This document shows, piece by piece, positions 14,746 to 24,972 of a stretch of DNA of 64,000 nucleotides. Made by a program: the position numbers and the translations under genes. Each line of letters begins with the position of its first letter. Position 1 is the stretch's first letter. A model generated the notes under the pieces. The model had not been told where the DNA came from, ran no database searches, and worked only from the letters and a program-made list of their open reading frames with translations. The stretch comes from an uncultured Colwellia sp. (GTDB lineage Bacteria > Pseudomonadota > Gammaproteobacteria > Enterobacterales > Alteromonadaceae): contig CAJXYE010000014.1 in the NCBI GenBank assembly GCA_913063325.1, positions 24,607-88,606 on the forward strand, in the 5' to 3' direction.

Positions 14746-16224
14746 TTGTCACTTTCAAGTAAAATGTTAAGAAGCTCTGTATGGGTGTATTTTGCTCAAT
14801 GGTTTAGTAAGCTAGCCGGCTTTATTTCAACTATTGTATTAGCGAGAATTCTAACACCAGATGACTTTGGTATTGTAGCGTCTGCGGCTATTGTTACAAG
14901 TATATTCTTCACTCTAACCTCTGTTGGCCCTGAAACCTACCTCCTTCGTAAAGAACATATAAGTGAGGATGACCTTAATACCGCATGGAGTGTAGGTATT
15001 ATATTAAAATTTTTAGTATTTCTCGGAGTGTTTTTTACCGCGCCACTAGTGGGAGATTTTTTTAATGAAGTTAGGCTGATTGAAGTTCTGCAAATAGTTT
15101 CTATCTTTCCGTTTGTGCTCAGTTTTAACAATATAGGCATGTTGTTATTTAAAAAAGAGATGGACTATAAGCCGGCATTTAAACTTGGCGTCTTTGCTCA
15201 GTTACTATCTTTAGCAACAAAAATAGGTTTAGCTTTATATTGGGGTAATTATTGGGCCTTCATTGTTGCTGAATTGGTTGCAAAAATTTCTTTCGTTGTA
15301 GGTAGCTATTATCTGCATAGTTTTAGACCAATATTTAGTTTGGTTAACATACGGGATCAGTGGGCTTTTTCTCAGTGGGTATTGGCAAAGGGAATTTTTT
15401 CTAATATTCGCTATAAAATAGACAATATCTTAATTGCTAAAGTTTTCTCCGCTCAAGCTTTGGGATTATATTCAACAGCTAAAGATATTGCAACGATGCC
15501 AGCAGGGCAGATAGTAGAGCCGCTTACTCAGCCTTTGTATGTTGGGTTAGCATCATATAAAAACTCTCCCAAAATTTTCGCTGATAAAGTGCATAAATCG
15601 ATGTTATCTGCTGCAATGATTGCTTTTCCTATTGCCTTTGGAATTTCTGCTGTGGCGAGTCCTCTTGTAATTGTGTTGTTGGGAGAAAAATGGCATGCAG
15701 CAATTTCAATAGTCGAAATACTTTCATTTCTATTGCTTTCAGGAGTATTCAATTCATTGACTGGCCAAATTCTTAATGTGCTTGGTAGAGTGAAAGCATC
15801 ATTTTTTCTTGATGTAATATTAGGTGTTTTTACTATTGTTATATTTGTAACTTTGGCTACTAAATTAAATATTTCTGAATTTGCTTTATTAAGAGTTGCC
15901 ATCGGTATTGTTAGTGCTGCTGTAATGTTTTTATATTTAGAAAGAGTATCTAAAATTAGTCTTGGTAAGGTTTTAATATTAATACTACCGGTATTTATTA
16001 TGGCGTTAGGTATGTATTTTTTTGTTAACTTTATTGCAGGGTTCTATTTGATAAAAATCCTGGCTGGTCAGCTTATATTTAGTATTCTATTAGGTGTCCT
16101 TTTTTATTCATTATTGAGTTTATTAGTCGTATTTATTTTGAAAAAATACTTAGATGAATATGAGTTTTTATGGAAAACATTTTATTTACCACTATTTTCT
16201 AAGTTGAAATTTATTAAAGAGTAA
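14746..16224 (+). CDS. Wzx-type flippase (polysaccharide exporter, MOP superfamily)
   Basis: A 492-residue membrane protein with 12-14 predicted hydrophobic segments. The N-terminus (SSKMLRSSVWVYFAQWFSKLAGFISTIVLARILTPDDFGIVA) is the classic start of Wzx/RfbX oligosaccharide flippases, which move undecaprenyl-PP-linked repeat units to the periplasm. The start is TTG 14746, preceded by AAGGGAAG at about 14734; no better ATG gives the full first helix. It closes the first + strand block. It is the first of three flippases in the window and is most like the third (56756-58228) in length and N-terminal wording. Confidence 0.9.
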   Translation: MSLSSKMLRSSVWVYFAQWFSKLAGFISTIVLARILTPDDFGIVASAAIVTSIFFTLTSVGPETYLLRKEHISEDDLNTAWSVGIILKFLVFLGVFFTAPLVGDFFNEVRLIEVLQIVSIFPFVLSFNNIGMLLFKKEMDYKPAFKLGVFAQLLSLATKIGLALYWGNYWAFIVAELVAKISFVVGSYYLHSFRPIFSLVNIRDQWAFSQWVLAKGIFSNIRYKIDNILIAKVFSAQALGLYSTAKDIATMPAGQIVEPLTQPLYVGLASYKNSPKIFADKVHKSMLSAAMIAFPIAFGISAVASPLVIVLLGEKWHAAISIVEILSFLLLSGVFNSLTGQILNVLGRVKASFFLDVILGVFTIVIFVTLATKLNISEFALLRVAIGIVSAAVMFLYLERVSKISLGKVLILILPVFIMALGMYFFVNFIAGFYLIKILAGQLIFSILLGVLFYSLLSLLVVFILKKYLDEYEFLWKTFYLPLFSKLKFIKE

Positions 16225-16257
16225 AAACGAAATCACTCATTAACACTAAGGGTTATT

Positions 16258-16293
16258 AAACAATTGCCTTAGTTAGGTTAAGCAACAAGGGTT
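16258..16293 (+). repeat. Left copy of a 36-bp direct repeat around an acyltransferase gene
   Basis: This segment (AAACAATTG..., ending ...GGTTAAGCAACAAGGGTT) recurs at 18534-18569 in the same orientation with five mismatches. The copies bracket the oppositely oriented acyltransferase gene at 16323-18350. Confidence 0.75.
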
Positions 16294-16322
16294 GACCTGC
16301 TCTAATGGCTCTCACTTTATAT

Positions 16323-18350
16323 TTAATCAACATTACTCTTTATACGCTCAGAAAAATATTGTTGTAAGCCTATTCTTTTTGACAAAATATTAACCGTTTG
16401 GAAATTTAAGTTTCTTCGGATGTGATTTCCATCCTTATAAATCAACTCATTATTGATGTATGTTGAACAAACAACGTCATCACATAATGTGTTACTTGGT
16501 ATAATTGTATTTACATTAGCATAAATATTTTCCATTAGAACTAATACTTCATCACTCGGTTTATGCCACTTTATTGTTTTAGGGGATGGTAAATATTTAT
16601 AGTCTGAGGGCATACATTGCGCTTTAAATAAGTTCGTCATTTCAGCAGCAGCGCAATCATTTAACATTTTGTTAGGCCTAGGTACATCACCAAGTATTAG
16701 TATTTCTTTTTCTGTAAGGTTAGGAAGGAACTGATTAAATGCCTTCGCACTTAAAACAGCGCCTATCTTTGCATTACCAGTTTGATTTTTATTTTCAATC
16801 ATTTTTTCGGTATATAGTTGTCGTACATGCCCTGACCAAGCGGCCGCCAGAATAACTAAATTTACGTCTTCATTTTCTTTTAACCAATTTAGTGCCAATT
16901 TATTCCTAAGGGTGCACTCTTGAGTAAAGTTAGGAAATTTTAAATAATTTTCACTGACATAAAGGCGGTTTAAATAAGGAGGGCATTTTAAAGGTGCGAT
17001 TATTAGTGATAAGTTGTTAGCTAATGCTTCATGATGGAGTAACTGAGAATAATGCATAGAATGACTATCACCCCATATTATACCTTTTTCAGCAGAGTCT
17101 TCCCAAGGTTGACCAATTACACAGAATTTATCAGGTAATTCAGCAAACAATTTTACTTTTTCAGTACAAGACCAATTCCACATTAAATTTGAATCAGTAA
17201 TAGCTAATTCAGCTTGAGAAATTCTAGATGGGATACCTTTAAGGAAATAAATAGTAAAAGGAAGACTAAGGGATAAAGCTAAAGCGCACGATGTAACCAA
17301 TGTGATTTTTTTATTGTTTTGTTTTTGATAACGAAATTTTTCTTCTATATATTTCCAAGACAAATATCCAGTTATTAAACTAGCGACTATTAATAACAAT
17401 ATTTCTAATGAGTTGAAATGTCTCTGGTTAATATGTATTCGATAGTAAACAACAATTGGCCAATGCCATAGATATGCAGAATAAGAAATTTTGCCTACAA
17501 AAGTGATAAGGGGAAATGTTAATAACGACTTCACGGCACTATTATTATTTGCTAATGAGAAGAGAATAAGTGCGGTACCAAACACAGGAAACAAAGCTAA
17601 ATATCCAGGATATATATCATTTTCAGTTAGAACAAATAAAGAGAGACCAATAAAAATCAATCCAGAAAAGGAAAGGAATCTGGCTACTAATTTATGATCT
17701 GATTTTAGCGCTGGTAACAAAGCAATACCTGCTCCAACACATAGTTCCCATGCTCTGGTATGTAGCATATAAAAAGAAAAATTAGGATATTTATCTGTAA
17801 GTACAACACTCAAAACAAATGAAAATACAAAAATAACAAAAATCGATAATTTAACTCCTAACATGCCTTTAATTTTATAGGAAATGAATAAAATAAAGGG
17901 GAAAACAAAATAAAACTGTTCTTCAACTGACAAAGACCACATATGAACTAACGGTGATATTTGTGTTGAAAGATCAAAATACCCTGAATTATTACTGAAC
18001 CATACATTAGCCATAAATAAATTGGCATAAATAGCACTTTTTGATAATTCAATATATTTGTCGGGTGTTAAAAATACAATGCCTAAAGCAACGGTGGTAA
18101 ACACCATGATCAATGCTGCTGGTAAGAGTCTTTTAATCCGTCTAATATAAAAAGCAGTAAAAGAGAATTCTTGTTTTTGTAATGATGTTGAAATGATCGT
18201 AGTAATTAAATACCCTGAAATAACATAAAAGATATCAACCCCAACAAAACCCCCAGACAATGTGTCAACACCCGCATGAAAAATAATAACGGATAATACG
18301 GCTAATGCTCTTAGTCCATCAATTTCTGCTCTGTATTTTAAATTATTCAT
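16323..18350 (-). CDS. OafA-type acyltransferase with SGNH domain
   Basis: Membrane O-acyltransferase of the acyltransferase-3 family, transferring acetyl or other acyl groups to sugars across the inner membrane. The N-terminus YRAEIDGLRALAVLSVIIFHAG carries the family's R-E-DGLRA start and catalytic His. About ten membrane segments follow, including PLVHMWSLSVEEQFYFVFPF. The C-terminal 280 residues are periplasmic and SGNH-like: WGDSHSMHYSQ gives the Ser and DGNHIRR near the end the Asp/His. ATG 18350 has AAAGG about seven bases upstream; GTG 18356 is possible. It opposes its neighbours and is bracketed by direct repeats, so it may be an insertion into the + strand operon. Confidence 0.9.
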   Translation of the reverse strand: MNNLKYRAEIDGLRALAVLSVIIFHAGVDTLSGGFVGVDIFYVISGYLITTIISTSLQKQEFSFTAFYIRRIKRLLPAALIMVFTTVALGIVFLTPDKYIELSKSAIYANLFMANVWFSNNSGYFDLSTQISPLVHMWSLSVEEQFYFVFPFILFISYKIKGMLGVKLSIFVIFVFSFVLSVVLTDKYPNFSFYMLHTRAWELCVGAGIALLPALKSDHKLVARFLSFSGLIFIGLSLFVLTENDIYPGYLALFPVFGTALILFSLANNNSAVKSLLTFPLITFVGKISYSAYLWHWPIVVYYRIHINQRHFNSLEILLLIVASLITGYLSWKYIEEKFRYQKQNNKKITLVTSCALALSLSLPFTIYFLKGIPSRISQAELAITDSNLMWNWSCTEKVKLFAELPDKFCVIGQPWEDSAEKGIIWGDSHSMHYSQLLHHEALANNLSLIIAPLKCPPYLNRLYVSENYLKFPNFTQECTLRNKLALNWLKENEDVNLVILAAAWSGHVRQLYTEKMIENKNQTGNAKIGAVLSAKAFNQFLPNLTEKEILILGDVPRPNKMLNDCAAAEMTNLFKAQCMPSDYKYLPSPKTIKWHKPSDEVLVLMENIYANVNTIIPSNTLCDDVVCSTYINNELIYKDGNHIRRNLNFQTVNILSKRIGLQQYFSERIKSNVD

Positions 18351-18533
18351 TAGCACCTTTTACAAATATAATAATTAAACTTTTGTTCTTGTTGGTTATA
18401 GGTAGCTCATTGGATTTTAACTATCCACTATAATTATAAAATATACTAATGAATACACTATTTATATTAGTATTCTGGTAAAAGCATGAAACAATTCATT
18501 CACAATTTGGCTACTACTATTATGGCACCAACT

Positions 18534-18569
18534 AAACAATTGTCTCTGCTAGGTTAAACAACAAGGGTT
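18534..18569 (+). repeat. Right copy of the 36-bp direct repeat
   Basis: Partner of 16258-16293, 31 of 36 bases the same. It lies 48 bp before the chain-length gene. The rest of the 18351-18616 gap holds no gene I can support; a TATACT at 18577-18582 might be a -10 box for the downstream gene, but the -35 region is weak. Confidence 0.7.
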
Positions 18570-18616
18570 TTTATGTATACTGTTAAAAACTACTTTACAA
18601 CTTCTTCATAATCAAC

Positions 18617-20620
18617 ATGGCAGTTACCCCTGAAATCGACGTGTCACCTTATTCAACGCTAACGTCTGACATTCGTCATCAGCAAGAGGCTGTTTTGGAC
18701 TATAAGCAACGAATAAAAATATCTGTTGTTACTTTTATGGTTGTACTGTTACTTGGTTTGTCATATACCTGGTTACAATCCCCTATCTACCAAAGTAGTG
18801 CGTTATTAAGATTTGTTTACCCTGAAGCTACAAATGCTGCTCAAAACGAAACGATTAAGCGTAATTTTTCCGTGAGTGAGTATCGTTTGGCTAGTCAATC
18901 GATACTCTTGCTACTTCAAGAGTCACTTAATACACAAGGAGTTATGTTAACTACTGAAGAATTGTCTTCAATGATCGATAATAAAGTTGATGCCAATGAG
19001 CGACTTATTTATCTTTATGCTGTTGATAGTTCTGGTGACAACCTTGTTGTTATTATTAATACTTGGCTTTCTCTTTATTTGAGAGAATTCGAAAGTCAGC
19101 AGAATGACACTTCTGTAAAAGATAGGGAGTTAACCGAAAAAAAACTTACTGAACTTGAAGCGCTAATTCAACAACAACGTATAGAGCTTCAGCTATTTAG
19201 GGAAGTTAATGACATCGTTTTCTTAGAGCAAAGTAAAAATAGAATTTTCAATAAAATGAATACGGTTTCTAAGCAGCTTAGTAAAGCTGAAATAGCACAA
19301 ACAGAATTAACATCACAATTAGCCGCTATTAATCAGGCAAATCGTGATGGAATAGAAACTAGTAATCCGTATACAGAAGCACAAATAAAAAAAACGCAAC
19401 GATTGATTCAAGCAAAGCGAAGTGAGTTGGAGGCATTAAGTCGTAAATATACGCAAAAATATATGCAAAAAGATCCTATGATTGTCGAAAAATTAAGGCG
19501 ACTAACTGAACTTGAAACAACACTACAGATACAAATTGAAGAAGGTAGTATTACATATAAACATGAAACAACTATGCAATTGACGAAAGCAAAATTGAAA
19601 ATAGTTGAGCTACTAAATCAACGCCAGTCATTAAAAGGTGATATTCAAACATTTTCCACGCAATTGTCTCAATACAAAAGTATGACTTTGGATCTAAAAA
19701 ATCTAGAACAAAGTGAACAGAAACAAAAGAAAAAATTATTAGAGCTCTCGGTTACACAACCTTTTACGCCAAGAATAGATGTTTTAGAATACCCGATAAC
19801 GCCTGACTATCCGATTGGTCCTAATTATTGGCTAAATTCAGGAATTGCTTTTATTGTCGCTTTGTTAAGTTCGTTTTTTGCACTTATCATTTTTAAATTA
19901 ATTGCAATTAAACGAACCCCTGTTTCTACATCCTATACTTTAGTTCAGCCGCAAAGTAATTTAATTGAATCTTCTTCAATGAAAGTTGAAGAGCGGCAGG
20001 TGTTGTCGCACAATATGAAACCTAAAGCCTTAGCTGTGCAAGAGGATTTAACACAGAATCAAAACTATCTGGATGAGCAGCAAAGCCACCTTTTATTGAC
20101 GCATTTATCAGGTGAAGGCGAAATTGCGATAATGTTAATTTATAGCGGCGTAACGCCTGAAGAGTTGTTGAAACTTACCGTGGGTCATCTCGATGTCGTT
20201 GCTGGACTGATTCACTTAACAGGACGATTTCAGCGTTCTCTGGTTATGCCAGCAACATTACAACGAATATTACAATCTCTGCAGGTTGATAATAATGAGC
20301 AAACGTTACTAGCAGCAATTGCCGGAAAAGAGTTTGCATTTGATGATCTTTCCCAAAGTATTAGAAAAGCAGCTATAGACGCAGTAATTGAAAATGCTGA
20401 TCAAGTCGATCTGAATTTTATCAGACATAGTTATTTAGTGTATTTGACATTAGAAGGGGTGCGACTGAACGAGCTTGAACAAATAGCTGGTTATATTCCA
20501 CCTAATCAATTAGGTAAATATAAAGGGTTGAAGACAAAAAACAAGGAGGTTGAACTTTCTGAAATTAATCCAATTCATCCTGCACAGCAATCTATTACTT
20601 ATGGACTACTTAAAAAATAA
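18617..20620 (+). CDS. Wzz/GumC-type chain-length protein with a degenerate tyrosine-recombinase-like tail
   Basis: A 667-residue protein. Residues 35-52 are the first membrane helix (ISVVTFMVVLLLGLSYTWL), followed by YQSSALLRF, a long periplasmic coiled coil (about 160-395), a proline-rich YPITPDYPIGPN and the second helix near 415-435. This is the polysaccharide co-polymerase layout that sets chain length with a Wzy polymerase. The usual tyrosine-kinase domain is absent. Residues about 480-640 instead resemble a phage-integrase catalytic domain: IMLIYSGVTPEELLKLTVGHLDV, then LNFIRHSYLVYLTLEGVRLNELEQIAGY and LGKY. The first catalytic Arg and the His of HxxR appear replaced, so it is probably not catalytic. 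A remnant of this same tail lies at 36355-36547. Confidence 0.8.
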   Translation: MAVTPEIDVSPYSTLTSDIRHQQEAVLDYKQRIKISVVTFMVVLLLGLSYTWLQSPIYQSSALLRFVYPEATNAAQNETIKRNFSVSEYRLASQSILLLLQESLNTQGVMLTTEELSSMIDNKVDANERLIYLYAVDSSGDNLVVIINTWLSLYLREFESQQNDTSVKDRELTEKKLTELEALIQQQRIELQLFREVNDIVFLEQSKNRIFNKMNTVSKQLSKAEIAQTELTSQLAAINQANRDGIETSNPYTEAQIKKTQRLIQAKRSELEALSRKYTQKYMQKDPMIVEKLRRLTELETTLQIQIEEGSITYKHETTMQLTKAKLKIVELLNQRQSLKGDIQTFSTQLSQYKSMTLDLKNLEQSEQKQKKKLLELSVTQPFTPRIDVLEYPITPDYPIGPNYWLNSGIAFIVALLSSFFALIIFKLIAIKRTPVSTSYTLVQPQSNLIESSSMKVEERQVLSHNMKPKALAVQEDLTQNQNYLDEQQSHLLLTHLSGEGEIAIMLIYSGVTPEELLKLTVGHLDVVAGLIHLTGRFQRSLVMPATLQRILQSLQVDNNEQTLLAAIAGKEFAFDDLSQSIRKAAIDAVIENADQVDLNFIRHSYLVYLTLEGVRLNELEQIAGYIPPNQLGKYKGLKTKNKEVELSEINPIHPAQQSITYGLLKK

Positions 20621-20761
20621 TACTTGAATGTATTGTTTCCTATTTAACCGAGCTTTTTAAATATTAGTTTTGAACTCTATGTGTTTCACTTTACATATAG
20701 TTTAATTCTTATTTGCGTACAGATATAATGTTTTTCTAGTAGTGTGGAGTTCAGTGGTGTT

Positions 20762-22669
20762 ATGCAATTTAGAAAAGATATAAATGGGCTGAGGGCAATT
20801 GCAGTAATAGCTGTAGTGTTATTTCATTTTAACCCTTCTTGGTTGTCGGGTGGGTTTGCAGGTGTTGATGTTTTTTTTGTTATTTCGGGCTTCTTAATGA
20901 CAGGAATAATATTTAGAGGCATTGAACAGAAAAACTTTTCTATTTTAAAATTTTATGTTGATCGTTCAAATAGAATTATTCCTGCTTTAGCGGTACTTTG
21001 TTTGGTGTTACTTTTTTTTGGGTGGTTTTTTCTTACGCCATTAGATTACAGAACATTAGGGAAACATACTGTTAGCAGTGTTGGTTTTTTTTCTAACTTT
21101 ATTTATTGGAGTGAATCAGGCTATTTTAACTCAGCTTCACACGGAAAGTGGCTATTACATACTTGGTCGCTATCCGTTGAATGGCAATTTTACATAATAT
21201 ATCCAATAGTACTTGTTGTGATGCGAAATATTATGTCTTTAAAAGCAATGAAAACGACTGTTCTCCTTGGGTCATTGTTAGTCTTTATCTTTTGTATCAT
21301 AGCCAGCTACCAATGGCCTAATCCATCATATTATCTACTACCTACTCGAGCTTGGGAAATGATGCTAGGTGGTGTAGCCTATATATATCCTTTAACTTTG
21401 CTGGAAAAAAACAAGAAGTTCCTAGAATGGTTAGGTTTACTTTTAATTGCCGGTTCTTATTTCTTTATATCAAAGGATAATCCTTGGCCTGGATATTTAG
21501 CTATCTTTCCAGTTTTAGGTTCATTCTTAATTATACAAGCCCAACGTAATGATAGCTTGGTTACGAGCAATATAGTTTTCCAAAAAATTGGTGTTTGGTC
21601 TTACTCAATCTACTTATGGCATTGGCCAATAGTTGTTGGTATTTACTATTTCTCATTAAAAGGTATCTTTGTTTATTTAGGCATTTTATTATCTATATTG
21701 CTTGGTTTTTTGAGTAATAAATATGTTGAAAAAATCAAGATCAAAAATAATTTTGATCTTGCATTAAGCTACTTAAAGTGTAAGCCAGTATGGGTAGCTA
21801 TTTTTGTTATTGCGTTAGGAGGTTTTGTTTACCAAAAAAATTATTTTATATATGGCATACCAAAAAAAATTTATGATGGAATGATTATTGATAAAAATAC
21901 AGATGGTTATGGTAAGTTTACTTGGCGTAAACATCATGAACTAGATAAAAAAGTATCATTTGCCGATAAGAAATATAAAATATTGATAATTGGAGATTCT
22001 CAGGCCGGTGATTTTATCAATGCATTATATACTGTCGGGGTTAACAATGAGGTAGATATCGTTTCTAGAGTTATAGAAAGAAAGTGTGGTGCGTTTTATA
22101 TTGAAAGTAAAAGTTTAATAAATCTGTTCGATAATAATATTAAGAAAATAAATAATTTTGATACTAATAAATGTCATAACTCGATTGCAAAATTGAGGGG
22201 GGATAGAGTAGTAGATGATGCTGATGTTATTATTATATCTATGTCTTGGGGCGATACTCATTTTCCATTTATTTTAGAATCTATATCTAACATTCGATCT
22301 AAAAATATGAAAGCAGGTATATACCTTGTTGGCAACAAAGGTTTTAGTGAGCAAGTTCCTGAGATGATGTACAAAGCATATCTGAAAAAAGTTGAACTAA
22401 ATAATTATGCATTTGATGAAATAAGAGCGGATGTTAGTTATCAAAATAAAATTTTCGAAGAAAGCCAGCTTGAGTTTGATTATAAATATATAAATATGAC
22501 AGATATTCTATGCTATGACAGTAAATGCTCAGTTTTTGATAAAAACAAAGGTTTATTTTATTATGATAGCCAGCATTTAACAAAAGCTGGCGCTAAATAT
22601 ATAGGTGAACAGATAAAGAATAAAGGTAAACTGCCTTCATTTTTATATGCTCATTATATAGTGAAGTGA
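20762..22669 (+). CDS. OafA-type acyltransferase with C-terminal SGNH-like domain
   Basis: Acyltransferase-3 family membrane protein of 635 residues from ATG 20762. MQFRKDINGLRAIAVIAVVLFHF places the conserved R-x-D-GLRA and catalytic His at the N-terminus; GTG 20744 would add six residues and is less typical. LLHTWSLSVEWQFYIIYPI is the second family motif. After about ten membrane segments the C-terminal 280 residues hold IIGDSQAGDF (SGNH block I, with Gln replacing the usual His after Ser) and YYDSQHLTKAGA (the Asp and His of block V). It would O-acylate a sugar residue or carrier-linked glycan. It lies after the chain-length gene on the same strand, 141 bp away. Confidence 0.88.
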   Translation: MQFRKDINGLRAIAVIAVVLFHFNPSWLSGGFAGVDVFFVISGFLMTGIIFRGIEQKNFSILKFYVDRSNRIIPALAVLCLVLLFFGWFFLTPLDYRTLGKHTVSSVGFFSNFIYWSESGYFNSASHGKWLLHTWSLSVEWQFYIIYPIVLVVMRNIMSLKAMKTTVLLGSLLVFIFCIIASYQWPNPSYYLLPTRAWEMMLGGVAYIYPLTLLEKNKKFLEWLGLLLIAGSYFFISKDNPWPGYLAIFPVLGSFLIIQAQRNDSLVTSNIVFQKIGVWSYSIYLWHWPIVVGIYYFSLKGIFVYLGILLSILLGFLSNKYVEKIKIKNNFDLALSYLKCKPVWVAIFVIALGGFVYQKNYFIYGIPKKIYDGMIIDKNTDGYGKFTWRKHHELDKKVSFADKKYKILIIGDSQAGDFINALYTVGVNNEVDIVSRVIERKCGAFYIESKSLINLFDNNIKKINNFDTNKCHNSIAKLRGDRVVDDADVIIISMSWGDTHFPFILESISNIRSKNMKAGIYLVGNKGFSEQVPEMMYKAYLKKVELNNYAFDEIRADVSYQNKIFEESQLEFDYKYINMTDILCYDSKCSVFDKNKGLFYYDSQHLTKAGAKYIGEQIKNKGKLPSFLYAHYIVK

Positions 22670-22736
22670 TTACCCTGTAATGGACAACTAATTTTAAAAC
22701 CTTGCACCAGGTACTGAGTTTTTCTTAATTATTACT

Positions 22737-24863
22737 CTAATTGATTTTTTGATTTGATAGCTTTTTTATCTTGCATACAGTCCAACGCGAGTTATGAGTT
22801 TTGCATAAAAATTGAGATAGAACTCTAGAGTGTACCTCTGATTCAATACTTTCAGTGTTAAAGATATTTATTTGAAATATGAGTATTGATATTTTACGTT
22901 GGTGAATTTCAGTATTGATAAACAACGTATCTTTAATTGTCCACACATCCATATTATTAATCAAATACTGTAATCGTTTTCTCTTAGTTGTATCTTCAAC
23001 TGAAAAATACGGGAGCCTCCAATACAGAGGTCTAGAAGTTATTAATTCAGAATGTCGCTCTAACATAGGCAAAGTTTGAGCTACTAATTTAGATGCTAAA
23101 ATTACATCGTTTTTATTCTCATGGTTAACAACAAACTGCGCTACTGAATAGGCCTCCTTGTTCACCTTGTGTATGGATACTTTATTTGAATAAGATTTTG
23201 CAAGATGACCTGCACTTAACAATAAGAATAGCACTGCTGAAAAAAATACTGAACCATAAGTCATCAAGCGTATTGCCTTTAAAGGGAGAGCATTTCTTAA
23301 AAAGGTTGGTAACTTAGATTTAATAAATTCAGTACGTATATTCAAAATAGAGGCAGAAAAAAGGCTAAATATGATACTCATTGGTAACGCCCAATGAAAA
23401 CGCCAAATTAAGTTCCCAGGCCCCAAAGATTTAGACAAAACATAAGCTAATGGATGGCTGAAAGCTACCAAACCTAATACTAAATATAATCGCCTTAATT
23501 CATTACTTCTAACATTAGGTGATAAAGCCGTTAACATAAACGTTGCTAAAAACATAATCATAAAAGCCGCAAGATAACGATTGTCGCCAAATAGCCAATA
23601 CATTGAATGGGTTGGTCTAACTTTTTCTTTTATGCTTGGGGCCTTTAACTGACCAGTATCAATGTGATTTCTGGATTCAATTTTAAATTCTGCTTTTTTA
23701 CTTTCAAGTTCGTTCAAGTTTGTTTTGACAACACCCAACATAAATAGGTTGGGGAGAATAATTAATAAAGTTAACAAGCCCGATTGTATGATGTTTCTAA
23801 CGCTAATAGGTGCGTAAGCAAAGTAACATAAGCCTAAGGCTATAATTGACATATATAAGCCCGTACTGGAGCTGCCACCACAGGCAATCAACAAAAGAGT
23901 ACAGATCAAGCCTGATTTTAATTCTGGTTCAACGTAAAACTGTCGAGCATTCAAAAATAACATAGGTAATAAAAAAGTCAGTAATATTGCCTTACCTTGG
24001 TAAAAACGTGGAATAAAAAAAGAACCGTGTAAATGATTATAACTTGACCACGCGATGAGCATTGTAAACGCGAATACAACGCTAATAAAAGCGTGTTTAG
24101 GGAAGTAAATTTTTGTAAAATAAAATAAAGGAATAGGCGAAATAAATAAGAATAAGCAAGGTAAATAAAAATAGTAAATAGTTAAATGGTCAACCTCAAA
24201 TAATACACTTAGTAAACCTGCTAACGCTTCCCACGATTGACCATAATTTAGTGCAAATATTAAATTATCTTTACCTTGATTAAAAATGGCATCTACACTG
24301 AACATCTCGATATTTGGGTGTTGTAATAAACTGACAATATAAGATACAAAATGGGTGTCATCGGCATTATTTTTTACACTAAACAAATAACAAATAACAA
24401 GGAAAAGTCCTAAGGTGCATAGTTGAATAATTTCTTTTGGCGATATTATTGCATAGGTAACAGAAAAATCATCTGAATATTCACTAGGCTTTAAGCCAAA
24501 ATACAAGCATATAATGCCACAGGCAAAGAATAACCATGGAAAGATAAAATATTCGTCTATACCTAAGGCTACTAATGCTAAAGAAATCAGTAATGAGACG
24601 ATGCCAGTAATAGATATGGGCTTACTAAATGATTGACTTGAAAAAAATGGGTATGTGCTACTCGTTATTACAAATTTAGATGATGAATTTTTAAAGTAGT
24701 AAGTAAGAAATAAACCTGCAAAAACAATAGGTATATAACTTGTTGCAACAAAGGTGTTAAAACTCCCCTTTAACAGCATAAGTAGCCAAACATCGGCAGT
24801 TATAAAACCAAAAACAATTGCAATTAGTGTTGCAAAATTTAACAGTATATTGGTGTTTCGCAT
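22737..24863 (-). CDS. Large polytopic membrane protein, possibly GT-C-like
   Basis: A 708-residue inner-membrane protein with at least 14 hydrophobic segments. A soluble-looking stretch follows the second third, and the C-terminal 110 residues are hydrophilic. DDTHFVSYIVSLLQHPN lies in an early loop, DD being of the kind that GT-C glycosyltransferases and the DUF6077-like family carry after the first helices. SFFIPRFYQGKAILLTFLLPML and LIWRFHWALPMSIIF are other distinctive stretches. GT-C enzymes use polyprenyl-linked sugars at the outer face, which would suit this locus; a polymerase role is also possible. It converges with the preceding acyltransferase gene over a 67-bp gap. The family assignment is from memory and tentative. 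Confidence 0.5.
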   Translation of the reverse strand: MRNTNILLNFATLIAIVFGFITADVWLLMLLKGSFNTFVATSYIPIVFAGLFLTYYFKNSSSKFVITSSTYPFFSSQSFSKPISITGIVSLLISLALVALGIDEYFIFPWLFFACGIICLYFGLKPSEYSDDFSVTYAIISPKEIIQLCTLGLFLVICYLFSVKNNADDTHFVSYIVSLLQHPNIEMFSVDAIFNQGKDNLIFALNYGQSWEALAGLLSVLFEVDHLTIYYFYLPCLFLFISPIPLFYFTKIYFPKHAFISVVFAFTMLIAWSSYNHLHGSFFIPRFYQGKAILLTFLLPMLFLNARQFYVEPELKSGLICTLLLIACGGSSSTGLYMSIIALGLCYFAYAPISVRNIIQSGLLTLLIILPNLFMLGVVKTNLNELESKKAEFKIESRNHIDTGQLKAPSIKEKVRPTHSMYWLFGDNRYLAAFMIMFLATFMLTALSPNVRSNELRRLYLVLGLVAFSHPLAYVLSKSLGPGNLIWRFHWALPMSIIFSLFSASILNIRTEFIKSKLPTFLRNALPLKAIRLMTYGSVFFSAVLFLLLSAGHLAKSYSNKVSIHKVNKEAYSVAQFVVNHENKNDVILASKLVAQTLPMLERHSELITSRPLYWRLPYFSVEDTTKRKRLQYLINNMDVWTIKDTLFINTEIHQRKISILIFQINIFNTESIESEVHSRVLSQFLCKTHNSRWTVCKIKKLSNQKIN

Positions 24864-24972
24864 AAGCTTCTTTTTATAATGTATATGACGTAAAGCAGCT
24901 AAAAATAAAAACTATTTTAACTTCGTATGCCACTGTAGAATCAACCAGGAAAGGTTCGCAATTGACAGAGAA

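Noticed and set aside
18351..18616. Clear promoter for the chain-length gene
   Set aside because: A TATACT at 18577 lacks a credible -35 box and the gene lacks a good ribosome binding site, so it is only mentioned.
22670..22736. Terminator hairpin between convergent genes
   Set aside because: Only weak short arms (ACCTTGCACCAGGT) are seen ahead of a modest T-run; not enough to list.
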